From: Helicoverpa zea
Taxonomy: Eukaryota; Arthropoda; Insecta; Lepidoptera; Noctuidae
Direction of reading: 5' to 3'
Assembly (NCBI RefSeq): GCF_022581195.2
Contig: NC_061456.1
Span: forward strand, 2,916,501-2,980,500
DNA: 64,000 bases
In this document: one piece after another, positions 15,168-26,689 of the stretch
Numbering within the stretch: the stretch's first letter is position 1
How the letters are laid out: each line of letters starts with the position of its first letter
The notes under the pieces: model-generated
Seen by the model: the letters and a program-made list of their open reading frames with translations, nothing else
The model's database searches: none
Told to the model about the DNA's origin: nothing
Position numbers and translations under genes: made by a program

Positions 15168-15197
15168 AATACGCCGTGACAGGCCCCACGGCGTATT
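15168..15197. repeat. Short perfect hairpin
   Basis: Arms AATACGCCGTG (15168-15178) and CACGGCGTATT (15187-15197) are perfectly complementary around an 8-base loop. The stem is GC-rich in an AT-rich setting. Function unknown. Confidence 0.7.
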
Positions 15198-15869
15198 ATA
15201 AATAATTTATTTAATCTATGCTCGGCGAAAAATGGGCGGGAACTTTATATGTCATTATTTTTTGTCATGTTGGTAGATGGCCGCGATAGGTACGTTAATT
15301 TAATTGAAATATTTTTAATTATATAGTTGATTATAATTCATTATGATGCGCAATATTAGGAAATTACATTATATGGGGTCACCGGCCATCCCAATTACTT
15401 TAGATATTATGCTAAAAAATGTGTTGGTAATTAAAGCTCTTCCTACAGTGTATATAAATTTAATTAACCATCATTTCAATGTTCTTTATGGCATAATAAT
15501 GTTATGTTGAAGTACAAATGGTAAAATTGAAAATCTGAACGAAATATCGGGCTTCTTCTTCAATCTTAATGAAAATGTGAAATAATGAAAGTATAATAAG
15601 TAGGCAAATAAAGTAAAAGTTTCACTAAACTATATGCAAAAGAAAATTAAACGCATTGATCGATTTAATAATAACGATGGCGATAAATCGAGAATCGATT
15701 AATCGCTTCACCAAGCGTACGGTATTGGACTTGCGTTTTTTATTGACATTGTTTCGAGTTTGTCTAAGTACCGTAACTGCACTGAAGTCTAATCGAGTAT
15801 CGGGTCTGCAAAGACAGGTTGGATAGACATGAATCGAGATAATGCAGGTAAATAGTAAAAATCGTCGTC

Positions 15870-17518
15870 ATTCTCAAGAGTCGATCCTGATTCACAGCAA
15901 GCAGCTGACTCACCGGTCTGTGTATCTATAAGCTGTGCAGCGAGTGAGTCACCGGCGAGCGAGTCCTCAAGTCACCACGCCGCGTTACCGTCCTGCCCTT
16001 GTGTTTAAAACAATGCGGAGTGGACGCAAACCAGCGCGTTAGCCGCAGCGGTAACCTGGTGACTTGGGACCGGTTTGGTCTGTCTCAGATACAAGTTTGC
16101 AGCATCTCGCGTTCATTCGTTGACATCGGACGCGTTTGCACTGTTCGCAGAAATTATTTTAATTTCGTGCCGAGCGCGGCGTCAGCCGCCGCTAAGTCGA
16201 TACCATGCGTTCGGAAGAACTCGTGGCGAACGAGGTCCTGGCGTTCCTACAGTACCAGCTGGACGTCATGGATGAGGTCAGTGTGACGCAGATTTGCACC
16301 TCAAACTTCACCGAGGAGGAGATACGCAGCGCAAAGAAGCTGTTGTACGAGTCGCTGCAAATGGCAGACCGAATGCCGACCCGCAGGCGAGATGAAAAGG
16401 GAGAGAGGAGTCTCCAAGACACTATAAGGCTGTTGAAGGAGACCGACCCGGACGACGTGCCAACGTTCGTGGCAAAGGACTTGCGGAAGCTGCCCCCGGT
16501 CACTTTCGATCACGTCGACGTCACCAGGCTGTTAAAGGACATCACGAGTATGAGGTCCAGCCTGGTCGAGCTGCAATTGAAGCTGGAGGCATCACAATCC
16601 ACCATCTGTGATCTACGTAGCGAGGTAGCAGAATTGCGAAACTCTGTATGTAGGTCACACGCGCATGCCAACAGCGACAACACACGCCACGGACAGGTCA
16701 ACGCATCGCCGCAGTGCGCCGAGTCAGCAAAATTGCACTCGTCGCCTGCCGTCGCCACTACTAGCGATGCGTCACCGTGCCCCGCCCTCCCCGCGTCCCC
16801 TGCCTTCGGGACGCCGACGAATGTAAGCACGTCTAGGCTTGGACGTGTTTACTCGGATGCCGTAAAGCGAGATCCCGTCCAACGGCCACCTAAAGCTACT
16901 GTGGCGATACAAAATCAGCCCGAAGGAACCCGAGGTACGGTACAATCTGTACCATGTAAAGGGAAAGCTGATGCAGATGGTTTCGTCAAGGTGGAAAGAA
17001 GGAAGAAGAAGCCATCTAGCCGAAATCAATGCGGAACTGCGTTGACTGGTCCGAACATGCTGCTGCGCCCCGCAATACCGACGACGCAGCTGTATGTTTC
17101 GCGTTTACATCACTCCACGAAGGTCGAGGAGATCGTGGAGTATATACGAGTCAAGACGAACTGGACCTTAAGAGTCGAGAGGTTGGAGCCCAGACACAAC
17201 ACAAATTTCAAATCGTTTGTGGTACGTGTGCCGACTCAGCATCTCGACATGTTCCAAGAAGCGTTTTGGCCGAAAGGTGTCGTTTTCCGGCGGTTCCGCG
17301 GGAGGCTACGCGACACCACGCAGTGCAACACGACACCGCCTATTCGTGTTAACAAATAGAAATTGTTTTGCTGATTATTGTTATTTTATATGTATTAGTT
17401 TATAAGTATTGCAATATTAAATTATGTATGTATTGTACTTTCTATGGGCCCTAGTTGCCTGAGGTAAACAAATAAATAAATAAATAAAAAATAAAAAAAT
17501 AAAAATAAATAAATATCG
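15870..17518 (+). mobile_element. ORF1-only retroelement, apparently full length
   Basis: A GC-richer island of about 1.65 kb holds a leader (about 15870-16204), one intact reading frame (16205-17359), a short AT-rich 3' untranslated region with TATGGGCCC...GCCTGA, and an A-rich tail of AAATA units to about 17518. There is no reverse transcriptase. A second, 5'-truncated copy at 6585-7157 goes from the same stop region to the same 3' end, so the lack of an RT seems to be a family property and not a local deletion. The 5' boundary is set by the change in base composition and is uncertain. No clear target-site duplication was seen. Confidence 0.65.
16205..17359 (+). CDS. ORF1-like protein of a retroelement, 384 aa, intact
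   Basis: The frame opens at ATG 16205 and closes at TAG 17357-17359 without interruption. The N-terminus (MRSEELVANEVLAFL, then LDVMDEVSVTQIC) resembles a protein family I recall as repeated in lepidopteran genomes, where copies are often annotated as host genes. Residues about 110-150 are heptad-rich (coiled-coil-like, VTRLLKDI...EASQSTICDLRSEVAEL). A Ser/Pro-rich low-complexity linker follows (about 150-225). A basic patch RRKKK (about 265) leads into the conserved C-terminal domain (PTTQLYVSRLHH, VEYIRVKTNWTLRV, FKSFVVRVPT, FWPKGVVFRRFRG). The alternating beta/helix pattern of that domain is compatible with an RNA-binding (RRM-like) fold, which is inference. Codon and base use is markedly GC-richer than the flanks. 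It could alternatively be a domesticated single gene, but the second copy and A-rich tail argue for a mobile element. Confidence 0.7.
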   Translation: MRSEELVANEVLAFLQYQLDVMDEVSVTQICTSNFTEEEIRSAKKLLYESLQMADRMPTRRRDEKGERSLQDTIRLLKETDPDDVPTFVAKDLRKLPPVTFDHVDVTRLLKDITSMRSSLVELQLKLEASQSTICDLRSEVAELRNSVCRSHAHANSDNTRHGQVNASPQCAESAKLHSSPAVATTSDASPCPALPASPAFGTPTNVSTSRLGRVYSDAVKRDPVQRPPKATVAIQNQPEGTRGTVQSVPCKGKADADGFVKVERRKKKPSSRNQCGTALTGPNMLLRPAIPTTQLYVSRLHHSTKVEEIVEYIRVKTNWTLRVERLEPRHNTNFKSFVVRVPTQHLDMFQEAFWPKGVVFRRFRGRLRDTTQCNTTPPIRVNK

Positions 17519-20500
17519 GTAATATGTTGCGCCAGTGCTAACGTTTCGAGTTTTGTGCAACTTTGTATCCTTATTGGTTCGATTTTGAGGTCTAAATGAT
17601 CGGTTTGTGGACCGCAATGGCGCCTAAACTGCGGTTGTCATAACTGCAAAATATGGAGTTGCGAAGTTTCATGTAAACGCGAATGAGATGCATGATTGAA
17701 TTTGAACTGAGAATGGAACGTTAGTAACGGCTTTTTCATTTGAAATTGTATGACAGAAAAATTGAGAAGACAAGAGGTTCGCATTGCTAATTTGCTTTAC
17801 TTTCAAGACAAATGTATTTCGTTCAGAGACAGATTCAGACCCGATAGCAAAAAAAAATGTTTCAAAACAATCAAATTAAAAATCTTTTGCACACGTCGCT
17901 AAAGACGTAAAATAAAGTTGCGAAAACCTTGTAAATAAGTTTAGTATGAGAACAAAAACTTGATACATATCTGAACGATCTCTTGCGCAGACCATAGACA
18001 CAGTTCTGGCGTCGCATAAGGAAAGTGCAAGGCGTAGGCGAAACGAGTGGGAAGGTTGTAAAGTTCATCGTATTAAATATATTAGATATCACTATATTTG
18101 TACTCTAGTTTTTTATATTTTACCTACGTGCTTAGCATAATTATTTGATTGATATCTATTGTTTTTTTTTGCAGCTTCGCTCCAATTTGTCTTCGAATTT
18201 GGACAATCCTAAGCCGTTTCGCATACTTACATGTGCATTTTTATTACCCTTTATATTATCAATTTTACCTGGAAGAGCCTAAATTACATAATTGAAACAC
18301 TTGATGATATAATTTGACTATTTATTTTTTTAGATTTGTGCATGTTTAAATGTCAGATTACTGTATATAATCATTTGGTTTATTGCATTTTATTACAGTT
18401 AACTATTAAATTACTTGATTCGCATGACCACCGAGAAACAACCAAAAAGTATCATTGTGCTTGCCAATGTCGATAAAATAAATTGCAAACTGATACCAGT
18501 GTAAATGTATTTCGCACTTATTTGAGTATCAAATGTCAGGGTTTATTGCAAATTGGCTTCAACTAGACTTAAATTGACGCTAAGATATTATTAGGTATTG
18601 AGGTACACTGTTATCAAATCATTAAACCGTGTATTTTAGATTTTCCACCTGATCAGGCACGTAGTTTTTTTTAATCTTAACATTTGAATAAATTCTACTT
18701 TACAAAGATCCTCCATTCTAAATCCCTCTGCACCCCATAGATATCAAAAGCTTCTGTTTCCACAGACATTTCAAATTAAGAACCCGTATTTAAAAAAGGA
18801 ACACATTAAAAAAACTGTCATAAAGTTGACAAAGAAAACAATCATCCTTCATGAAGCACAGAGTAAAAAAATCTCGACTCACGGAATAATGACGTGGGCC
18901 CATTTGAGTCACATGTATGCCGCGTGCATATGCACAAACAAGTTCTATGACACGACTGTTTTTGTCATAAACCATTATGTTGTGGATCGATCCTCGGGCG
19001 ATAACAGTATAGTAGTAATAGATCGGGTATTAGATAGATAAAGGGTGATTAGTTGGTGGCTAGTTATCATGTTGTTTTGCGAAAAGCCTGCATCGAATTC
19101 TCTACCTAGAACTAAAACGACAATAGAAGTCTGATACTAAAAGTACTGTCAGATATGTACATTGATGATATAAAAATAGAGAAAATATACATATGTACAA
19201 AAAAAATAATCAAAGAATTTACTTTGTTTCGTAGACGTTCGTTCTACGCTCCATCCTACCTGTAAACGTAGAGTAAACTTTTTATTTACACAGTTGAGAA
19301 TCTCAGTCAGGAGCGAGAGGATACAAGTATGTCTACAAGCTCAAAGTTCGTAATTAAATACCGATTCCCTCACATACTCGATAGATTGCTATCACGTTTG
19401 TTGAAAACTTCGCCGGAAAATGTTTCAGTAACTGAATCGCGCGAGGAAAATGTTGTCTTACAGAACGTGAATTTAATGAGATAAGTATCACCCAATATTA
19501 CAAAATGATTTTTGGCAAAAAAAATTCCACCGTGACTTTTGGGCCAGCGAAGTGGCTGTTATAATTATCATGCGATTACTACCAAATGCTGAAAATTCGT
19601 GACGAAATTTCAGCATATAGGTGTGCAGACCCCTGGCGTACCCAGGGTGGGCCACTAGTACGATTAACTAAGTAACTACTTAATTAGCTAACTGTTTTTA
19701 ATACATTTTAGTACTAGTAGTAAAACTCCTATAACATTAAACGTTTAAGCGTGAGAATTACGAATCCTTCTCACGCCGAACACCAATAACGTGTAGGTAA
19801 TCGATACATTTGGGCAAATCTCTTAATAAGGGAGCAGGCCCAGGCTACAAGCCACAAATCTCCCAGTTAATATGACTGCAACAACACTCGGTAAACAAAT
19901 GGCCGACCCTACAGTTACCCTCGTAACGAGGCAATATTTACGACGCACTACAGCTTCGGAAAACTGCGGTAACTGACAAAGTATGAGTGCTTAGGGACTT
20001 ACGATGCTACTCTGTAATTTTTCATAGATATTTTAGCAAGACTTTTGTATAAAATATGTAGAAACTTGTACTTTATTTGCTGTGTTTCAAAGAAAAAGTT
20101 GTATGTACAAATTAAATTAAATACATCGATAAATAAAAATAAGTTATGTTGCAAGTTGTGTCATTTTAACTGCATCAGGAAACAATAATAATAAAATTGG
20201 TCTTGAATTACCAAAAACACTTTTAAAATATATATAGTACACAATTGATTTAAGCAGAATCATATGTTAATAAATAATTCATAATAATTCATATGTTATT
20301 AATTAATAATTATAACTCAAATTCCTTTTCCATTTAATAAAATCATAGTTAATTCTATCTATCAGGATTTCGAAGCTAACCGTCAATTAGATAACCTCTT
20401 TCCGTTCGGAAACGGTTTAAAGATAATTACGTATCTGCCACAAGCTCCTGTGAGTGATAAATGATATCTTATCTTCCTTGTAAGGATTCAGATTAATAAA

Positions 20501-22069
20501 AAATACGGCTGCCTGAATTGATAAGGGATAATCGTACATTTAACTTTACTATTTAACTGGCATATGTTTTCTAACAGTTTATTCCCAAATCTGCTAGGAT
20601 CGGCTTCAATTCGAAGCGATTGCTTACCAGTCCTCCACAACCCAGTTATCATGTAAAACCTACCTATAATATTCCTTGCCGAATTTTCAGACTTTCAGTC
20701 TTTTTAAACGGTCCAGAAGCAACAAACAAATCCAATTCCTTATGCTCTGCACTCTATGATCTCTACGTTTCATAACAGGACTTTTAAATGACGAAACTAC
20801 TAATATCAATCGAATCCAACACCATTAATTAGGCTTTGACTGAAGAATCTGAGTCTTCAGTCAAAGCCTAAGATGTCACCGCTTATTCGATATTTTGATA
20901 GTGATTATATAGTACAAAAATCGTTTTCTTAGGATAGGCAATTGTTAGTATTAATATACCCATATCCTTGAAAAGAAAAAATATACCTAGTAGCTTGGTT
21001 ATAAATACTATATTAAGTAGGTATATACTTCCCGGAATGACATCAAGAACATTTTAGATGAATATATTATTACTTAGAGGATCTCCTCAGAATTATGTTT
21101 ACATCGATTAATATATAAATATGTATGTTAATGTGTGCGTTTCTATTCTCATCGTGTTGTTTATAGTTTGTAATAACCGCGTAATTGTTATTTGCAAAAT
21201 AAATGTTTAAATAATATCTATTGAGTCGGCATACAAAATATTGAAAAGTCACTGCGTACCTATATGCTACCAGAAATAAGCTTAAGTTTTCATTTAAATT
21301 CAGAATCAGATTCTGTCAGGTAATGAAAATCATCAAAATCCAATTATCCCTTTTTCCCTAACCAGATAAAAGTACCTAGAGGGGAATGACATCCATTGAT
21401 TTCAGCATTTCATGTTCTAGAATTTGTAAAAAATCTTCTAAACGTTGTTCTAATGGCGTTATAATGTTTTCCGTTGTAGTTCCGACTGATTGGTATTCAC
21501 GGCTGATCGTGTATTACCATGAACGAGTGTCAGTCGGTCTGTGTGTGTCAACGAACTAATTGGCAAACAAAGGACACGATGCTAATCAATGACGAGCTTG
21601 CAATTTTTTTTTAATATCGCACCTTTTTATGCAGAACCTTTATGGTAGCGGCCGTTTGCTTTATTTTTTTCTGATTACACAATCAATAAAGAACAGCTTT
21701 TAATAAAAGTGATTTGTAAATGTTCTTTTTTAAGTTTATCCCGATAATAATAAAATGTTTGTCCGTTTAAAATGCAAATCTCCGATTATCCGAAACAGCT
21801 ACTAAACTGATCAAAAGGGTGATTTATGAAGACATTCTGAAACTTTGACATTTCCTACCTAACTCATATGATCCGTGAATGAAAACTGTAAGAAACGCGC
21901 TGAAGGAAGTGGCTCTTTGACGCGGAAAAATTAATCAAGAACAAAGTATCTCTTGACTATACATTTAGCACGATCTTATTGATGTTAGTTTATAAATAAT
22001 CCTTTTTTATTCTTTATAAATATATATTTTTATCACCGATACTGGAACTATAATCCTGATGAAATTACA
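17519..22069. other. Non-coding stretch, no gene recognised
   Basis: AT-rich, without recognisable coding sequence. The only distinct structure is the perfect 18-bp stem hairpin at 20829-20871. Confidence 0.5.
20829..20871. repeat. Perfect 18-bp-stem hairpin
   Basis: The left arm 20829-20846 (TTAGGCTTTGACTGAAGA) and right arm 20854-20871 are exact reverse complements around a 7-base loop. The stem is too short for a typical microRNA precursor but is perfect, which suggests recent origin or a template-switch event. Confidence 0.85.
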
Positions 22070-22730
22070 AAGATGAAGCGAAGTGATAAATCGCAAAAAT
22101 CTAGACACACGGCAGTGTGTCCGCCAAGTTCGAGCAAAAAAAGCGACACACCGGCCGTGGGTTATATTACACGAACCATTTCGGGCCAAATTCGACCCCC
22201 CTGTAACTCAAAATCTATTTTATTTACGCATATCAAATTTCTAGTATCTATTGAGACCCCCTCACTTATCTAAAATACAAAATTTCATTAATATACCTAT
22301 TGTAGGTCTTGAGATATTGACGTCAGAAAATCGCTATTTTTACTATACACTCACTGACTGACTGATTCACTGACTCACTCATCAAAAACCTAGACCACTT
22401 CCAATGGTCGTATTGACTTGAAATTTGGCATGGAGGTAGGTCTTTATGTCAAGGTAAAGGGAAAAATCTGAAAATGGCCAAGTGTGAGTCGGTTTCAAAA
22501 TAATGAAGGTGTTTATACCCGGTGTAAATTTATACCCTTAAGGAACTAAAACGAACTAAATTTATCTATATTTATATAATATATCTTCGAATGGTTTGTA
22601 TTTAGTTTAGTTAGAAGTAAAATAGTGTAGTTAGAAGTAAAATAAAAATCTGAAAACGGCCAAGTGTGAATCACTTTCGAAAATAACGAATGTGTAACTT
22701 TGATCCACGAACATAATATATGATAACATG
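22070..22730. repeat. Dispersed lepidopteran-type repeat, composite
   Basis: This holds CACTCACTGACTGACTGATT (about 22345) and two versions of an 'AATCTGAAAA(T/C)GGCCAAGTGTGA' motif (about 22466 and 22650), each followed by a 'TTTC(A/G)AAATAA' block. The pattern is one I associate with abundant moth repeats. No reading frame of note. The class (Helitron-like or LINE-derived) cannot be decided by eye. Confidence 0.5.
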
Positions 22731-22902
22731 TCATGTCAGTCAGTTGGTAAATCTAGTCCATTTAGTTAATCTAGTTCATTTCTTTGTAAGAAACATAGTG
22801 CATATTAAAAAATCTAAAAGATAGTATAAATGAGACATTCCTTTAACTAACTTCATCATAAGAAAAAAATAAAATAAACAACCTTACAAAAATAAATGAA
22901 AT

Positions 22903-23265
22903 CCCACCCAAAACAAAAATGTGAAAGACTGCCAAGTTCGATAATATGGGAATGCTTCGCCTATAAAAGAAGTGAGATCTGAATAAGTACCAAGTTCCAT
23001 ACACATACCTCAGTTAAAAATAGTTACTTTTTAATGATGTTACTTGGCAAGTTTTAATAGAAAATTAAATACTTGATTCATTGCGTTTAGTAGGTTTATA
23101 ACAAGGTGTATGAAAACTTTCCAAGTAACATCATTAAAAAGTAACTATTTTTAACTGAGGTATGTGTATGGAACTTGGTACTTATTCAGATCTCACTTCT
23201 TTTATAGGCGAAGCATTCCCATATTATCGAACTTGGCAGTCTTTCACATTTTTGTTTTGGGTGGG
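22903..23265. repeat. Near-perfect 153-bp inverted repeat (foldback)
   Basis: The left arm 22903-23055 and the right arm 23113-23265 are reverse complements with one visible mismatch (C at about 23048 against A in the complement). The spacer is 57 bases (23056-23112). The outer ends are CCCACCC / GGGTGGG. No target-site duplication is evident. A 60-aa-class open frame across the right arm is incidental. Transcription would give a long double-stranded hairpin. Confidence 0.9.
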
Positions 23266-24299
23266 TTAAGAAGATTCAAGTTTAGTAGTACACAACTTTC
23301 CCGGAATTTTCCGGTAAATTCAGTTGTGACAAAACTTTGTGTACTTTGTGGTAAATGAGAGGTTGCTGAGATAGTTAAAAAATTCGTTAAATCTGCATTT
23401 TTTTCAAATTCTTTTCAAAAGTTACGATAAAACTTCAGAAGATGCACCGCTTTACAAAAGGTTGACATCTTTCACATCTTAGACAAATACCTAGATAGTT
23501 TTCTAAATATAACCAATTTTCTAAATATAATAATTCACCAAAACGCATCAAAATTACAAAACTAAAATAAAAACATGAAGACGACTTAATTAGGCACTAA
23601 TAACGAAATATGCAAATTGAAATGAAAACACTTAATTGCGCTGTTTACTTGAAATAAGGTAGAAAAACTAGTTTATTGAATAAAGAGAAAAAAACTTAAT
23701 TAGTCCTTGTCTTCTTGAGTAATGATGTCATTCCCATCCTTGTATCATTTGGTTGAAGTTATCAAAAAGTTTTTCTGTTAATTTATTACACATGATTGCC
23801 GAGAGAAACTTGACAGTCAAGAAAAAACTACGATAACACAGTGTTTTTTTGTATAATCTTTCCTTCAAAATTATTACTTACTTCCATTTCTATTTCAAAT
23901 TAATCATATGAATATCTAAAATCTCATTTACAAATTATAGAAAAAGCCACAAAAATCGAGCTCTTATAAAAAACAAATGCACTGAATACCAAATCATAGA
24001 TAGGTATCCATAGACCAATTAACAAACAGACAGTCATTTAAGCGAGTGGTGACAGTTTGATGAAGTTCTGTTCTGAAACACATGTCCCAAATATTGACAA
24101 CAATATAGAACGTAACTAAGCAAGTCGCCCTGATTCATTCACCTTTCGAATGGCCTAAGCTAAGCCTTCAAAGCTCCGAGCTTTCACTTCAGATAGCAAA
24201 AAATATTTCAAACGATACTCACAGAAATAAAAATCCAATGTTCTCTTAGAAATTTCTGAAACACAGCACGGTTTTTTCTTAATAAAAAAAATTCAACTG
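23266..24299. other. Non-coding stretch, no gene recognised
   Basis: AT-rich, with no coding motif or repeat boundary seen. Confidence 0.45.
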
Positions 24300-24780
24300 T
24301 TTTTTTCCGGCACTAAGATGCGACACGAGGGGGCGTGCGCTCCGCACGAGGTTTGCGAGAGGACTGAGGGACGCCCTCACTAGTGAGGGAAGCGGGGCTA
24401 AGCGCCTCCGTACCGCAGCCGGGCCTCTAGCGACACTTACTTATTTTGCGCATCCATTGCTCGTTTGGTGCACTTTAATCAACGAACAATACAACTTTTT
24501 GCCAATCAATACAGACAAAACAACATTTGCTCTCATCACATACTTATTTCCATCAATTAAGCTCACAAAGCAAACTCATTACCTAACTACCTCAGTAAAA
24601 ACATCGTCAACCCGCAACGTAGTGCACTCACTGACAAATCACGGTCGCCGCGTCCAGCACCTCATTACCGGTGCAGTAGAAGTAAGGTCGCCGACTCGTG
24701 TTTCGAAGCGAGTCAGCGTCCAAGTTCCGCAACGGTTGCATCTAGGTGATTGCAACTATACTTTGTGATCAGACCCCACT
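24300..24780 (-). promoter_or_regulatory. Candidate promoter and 5' exon of a leftward gene
   Basis: An abrupt GC-rich patch (24310-24430 and 24640-24750) sits in AT-rich DNA. Read on the minus strand it has an insect initiator-like TCAGT (about 24638), then an ATG in good context (GCAATGG, ATG at 24457) and, 17 bases later, a consensus donor GTAAGT (intron would start at 24440). This looks like a transcription start plus first exon whose next exon lies to the left. Several upstream ATGs weaken the coding reading, so the exon may be untranslated. Inference only. Confidence 0.3.
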
Positions 24781-25429
24781 TTGATGATCACGGACGTTTT
24801 TTTCTCATTTTTTCCGATGTAGGAAAATTCTTTGAGTGTTTGAGTTTCGTTTTTCGAGGACCGCGCGGTTCTTGAAATGGAGGGAAAAATGCGTGGTCTT
24901 GGAGGTGATGTTTTATGAACTTTAGTTGTTAGACATGAGATTTTTTTGAGTTTTTACTAAAAGAAAATACGTTTTTCTGCTGTCAACAGACACTATGTAT
25001 GAAAAGGCTAATTTGTCACTACAATAATTTTAGAAACTCTCTTAATCAAAGGAAAATAGGTCCCAAGTTATTTACTCCTTAGAGGTATAATCAGGGACCA
25101 ACATCACACCAACATAAACTGTGTAAACAATAGTGTTATGATAGAAATATTGCTAAACAATACAACAATAGTTACTCCTTATAACTTTCTGACTGTCGTA
25201 ATGACATATTGGGTAAGAGAACATGTTGATACATCCCCAATTGACTCTCGAAAACACGTACCTACATGTTTCAGAAAACTTTCAGAAAGACTGAAAAGAA
25301 AAGGAAATAAACGACATACCAAATGATTTACGAAGTTTTTATGGCTAGGATAAAAGAAACCGGTTTGAAACTGGTTAAAAACTTAACTAGAGTACACTTA
25401 AAAATTTTGGAATACATATTGTAGTCTAT

Positions 25430-25505
25430 AAAAATGATCATCACTATACTTATCAGCCAATTGCCGTCCACTGCTGAACGTAGGTCTCCCCCAACGAACG
25501 CAAAA
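25430..25505 (+). repeat. LINE/SINE 3' fragment
   Basis: 'GCCAATTGCCGTCCACTGCTG' type sequence followed by 'AACGTAGGTCTCCCCCAA' is a common moth retroelement tail. A related tail occurs in reverse at about 52140-52210. Confidence 0.5.
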
Positions 25506-25789
25506 ATATAATATTATTTAAACACAAATAGATTGAAATAAACTGATTATTCTACAATTTGTTAACAGTATTTTCGTTGCAAATTATTTGTATTGGAATC
25601 TGTGTGCACCCAACGTAGGTGTTAGCAATGGTAGAAGCTAATATATACGGATAATGACAGGGTTAGGTAGGCCATCGTCTCAAATCATCATTAGCTGTTA
25701 CTCCGTTACAATGCAGGCCATCATTATTGGGCAATACATAATCTAAGCTACTCTGTTGTCAATGGGAACAAATATAATGACCACCATAA

Positions 25790-26038
25790 AATGCTTTGAT
25801 ACCCTAAGTTTTGCAACCAGAAATATCTACTGAACACCAGAAAAATAAAGTCTAAAAATGTAATAGTACCAGCTATTTTAGTCACGACTTCACTTTAAAT
25901 TGTATTCGACCACCAAATTTAGTAAATGATCACCAACTCTTGACGACCAAATTAATGTATTATTTTTGCCTAAATAAGTCACTGTGATTGCCATAAAATG
26001 TAGGCTTATTACCAAATAAAGTATTATGATGCCATATT
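25790..26038 (+). repeat. Dispersed repeat with GATCACCAA motifs
   Basis: It contains TAAATGATCACCAA (about 25924) and 'GACCAAATTAATGTATTATTTTTGCC'-like text, related in reverse orientation to the tandem units at 26285-26660. Probably one arm of a foldback or Helitron-like repeat. Confidence 0.45.
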
Positions 26039-26039
26039 A

Positions 26040-26270
26040 AGTTATGTGTCCGGCTTGCAATGCATGCGTGAGTGTCAGTATGACGAGTGACAGGGGAAAA
26101 TGGAAGAAAATGACATATTGCGCCGACGCCAAGTAAAATTGGGAACAGGGCAGGAGAAAGAAGGAGAAGAATGTGTTTCTCAATACACTCTTATCGCACT
26201 GTTTAGAGGCATGCAATAGACAATTTTCCACGCTAGTGCAGGAAAAGGGTCCCCAAAATGTTATTACATT
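26040..26270 (+). mobile_element. RTE-type LINE 3' fragment
   Basis: The text around 26100-26180 (GGAAAATGGAAGAAAATGAC, then GCGCCGACGCCAAGTAAAATT, GGGAACAGGGCAGGAG) matches the 3' region of the LINE fragments at 31140-31280 and, in reverse, at 36671-37122. Heavily 5'-truncated, non-coding here. It separates two oppositely oriented halves of another repeat. Confidence 0.55.
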
Positions 26271-26284
26271 TATTTTATCAGGCC

Positions 26285-26660
26285 GAACTTATTTTTTTTG
26301 GAGTCAGTTTACTTAAACAGGATAGCAAGATGTAAAAACTTTTTTGATGATCATTTACTACTTTTGGTGATCATTTACTACTTTTGGGATAACAATGATT
26401 TTTTGGACTCATTTTGCTTAAATAGGATAGCAGAATTTAAAAACTTTGGTTATAATCTTACTTTAAAATGGTGGTTTAATTTTGGTGATCATTTACTATT
26501 TTTGGCTTACGCATGATTTATTTTGGAGTAATTTCACTTAAATAGGATAGCAAAGTGTTAAAACTTTGGTGATAGTTTTACATTAAAATGCGAGTTTCAT
26601 TTTGGTGATCATTTACTATTTTTGTCTCCTGTTTGTTACTATATCTGGTGATCAGTTAAA
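26285..26660. repeat. About three tandem ~120-bp units with GGTGATCATTTACTA
   Basis: GGTGATCATTTACTA recurs at about 26365, 26482 and 26602. Between the copies are related blocks 'CTTAAATAGGATAGCA' and 'AAAACTTTGGT'. An extra short GATCATTTACTA sits at about 26350. Minisatellite-like arrays of this kind occur inside some moth Helitron-like repeats; the class is not proven. Confidence 0.7.
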
Positions 26661-26689
26661 CATAAGCCGTTGTCAATTACCGAGTAGCT

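Larger units (their letters stand above)
7158..15869. other. Non-coding stretch with minor repeats
   Basis: No conserved coding region recognised. Items seen: a TTCTTA-type short repeat at about 11126-11150; a short dispersed-repeat piece at about 12313-12400 beginning CTAGCTTTTACCCGC, related to the repeat at 54.4 kb; and a small GC-rich hairpin at 15168-15197. Open frames of 60-75 codons here lack motifs. Confidence 0.5.

Noticed and set aside
16510..17029. Antisense frames across the ORF1-type gene
   Set aside because: They are shadows of the GC-rich sense frame without conserved content.
26285..26660. Possible CRISPR-like array
   Set aside because: Units are about 120 bp, degenerate and AT-rich in a eukaryotic genome; this is a minisatellite within a transposon.
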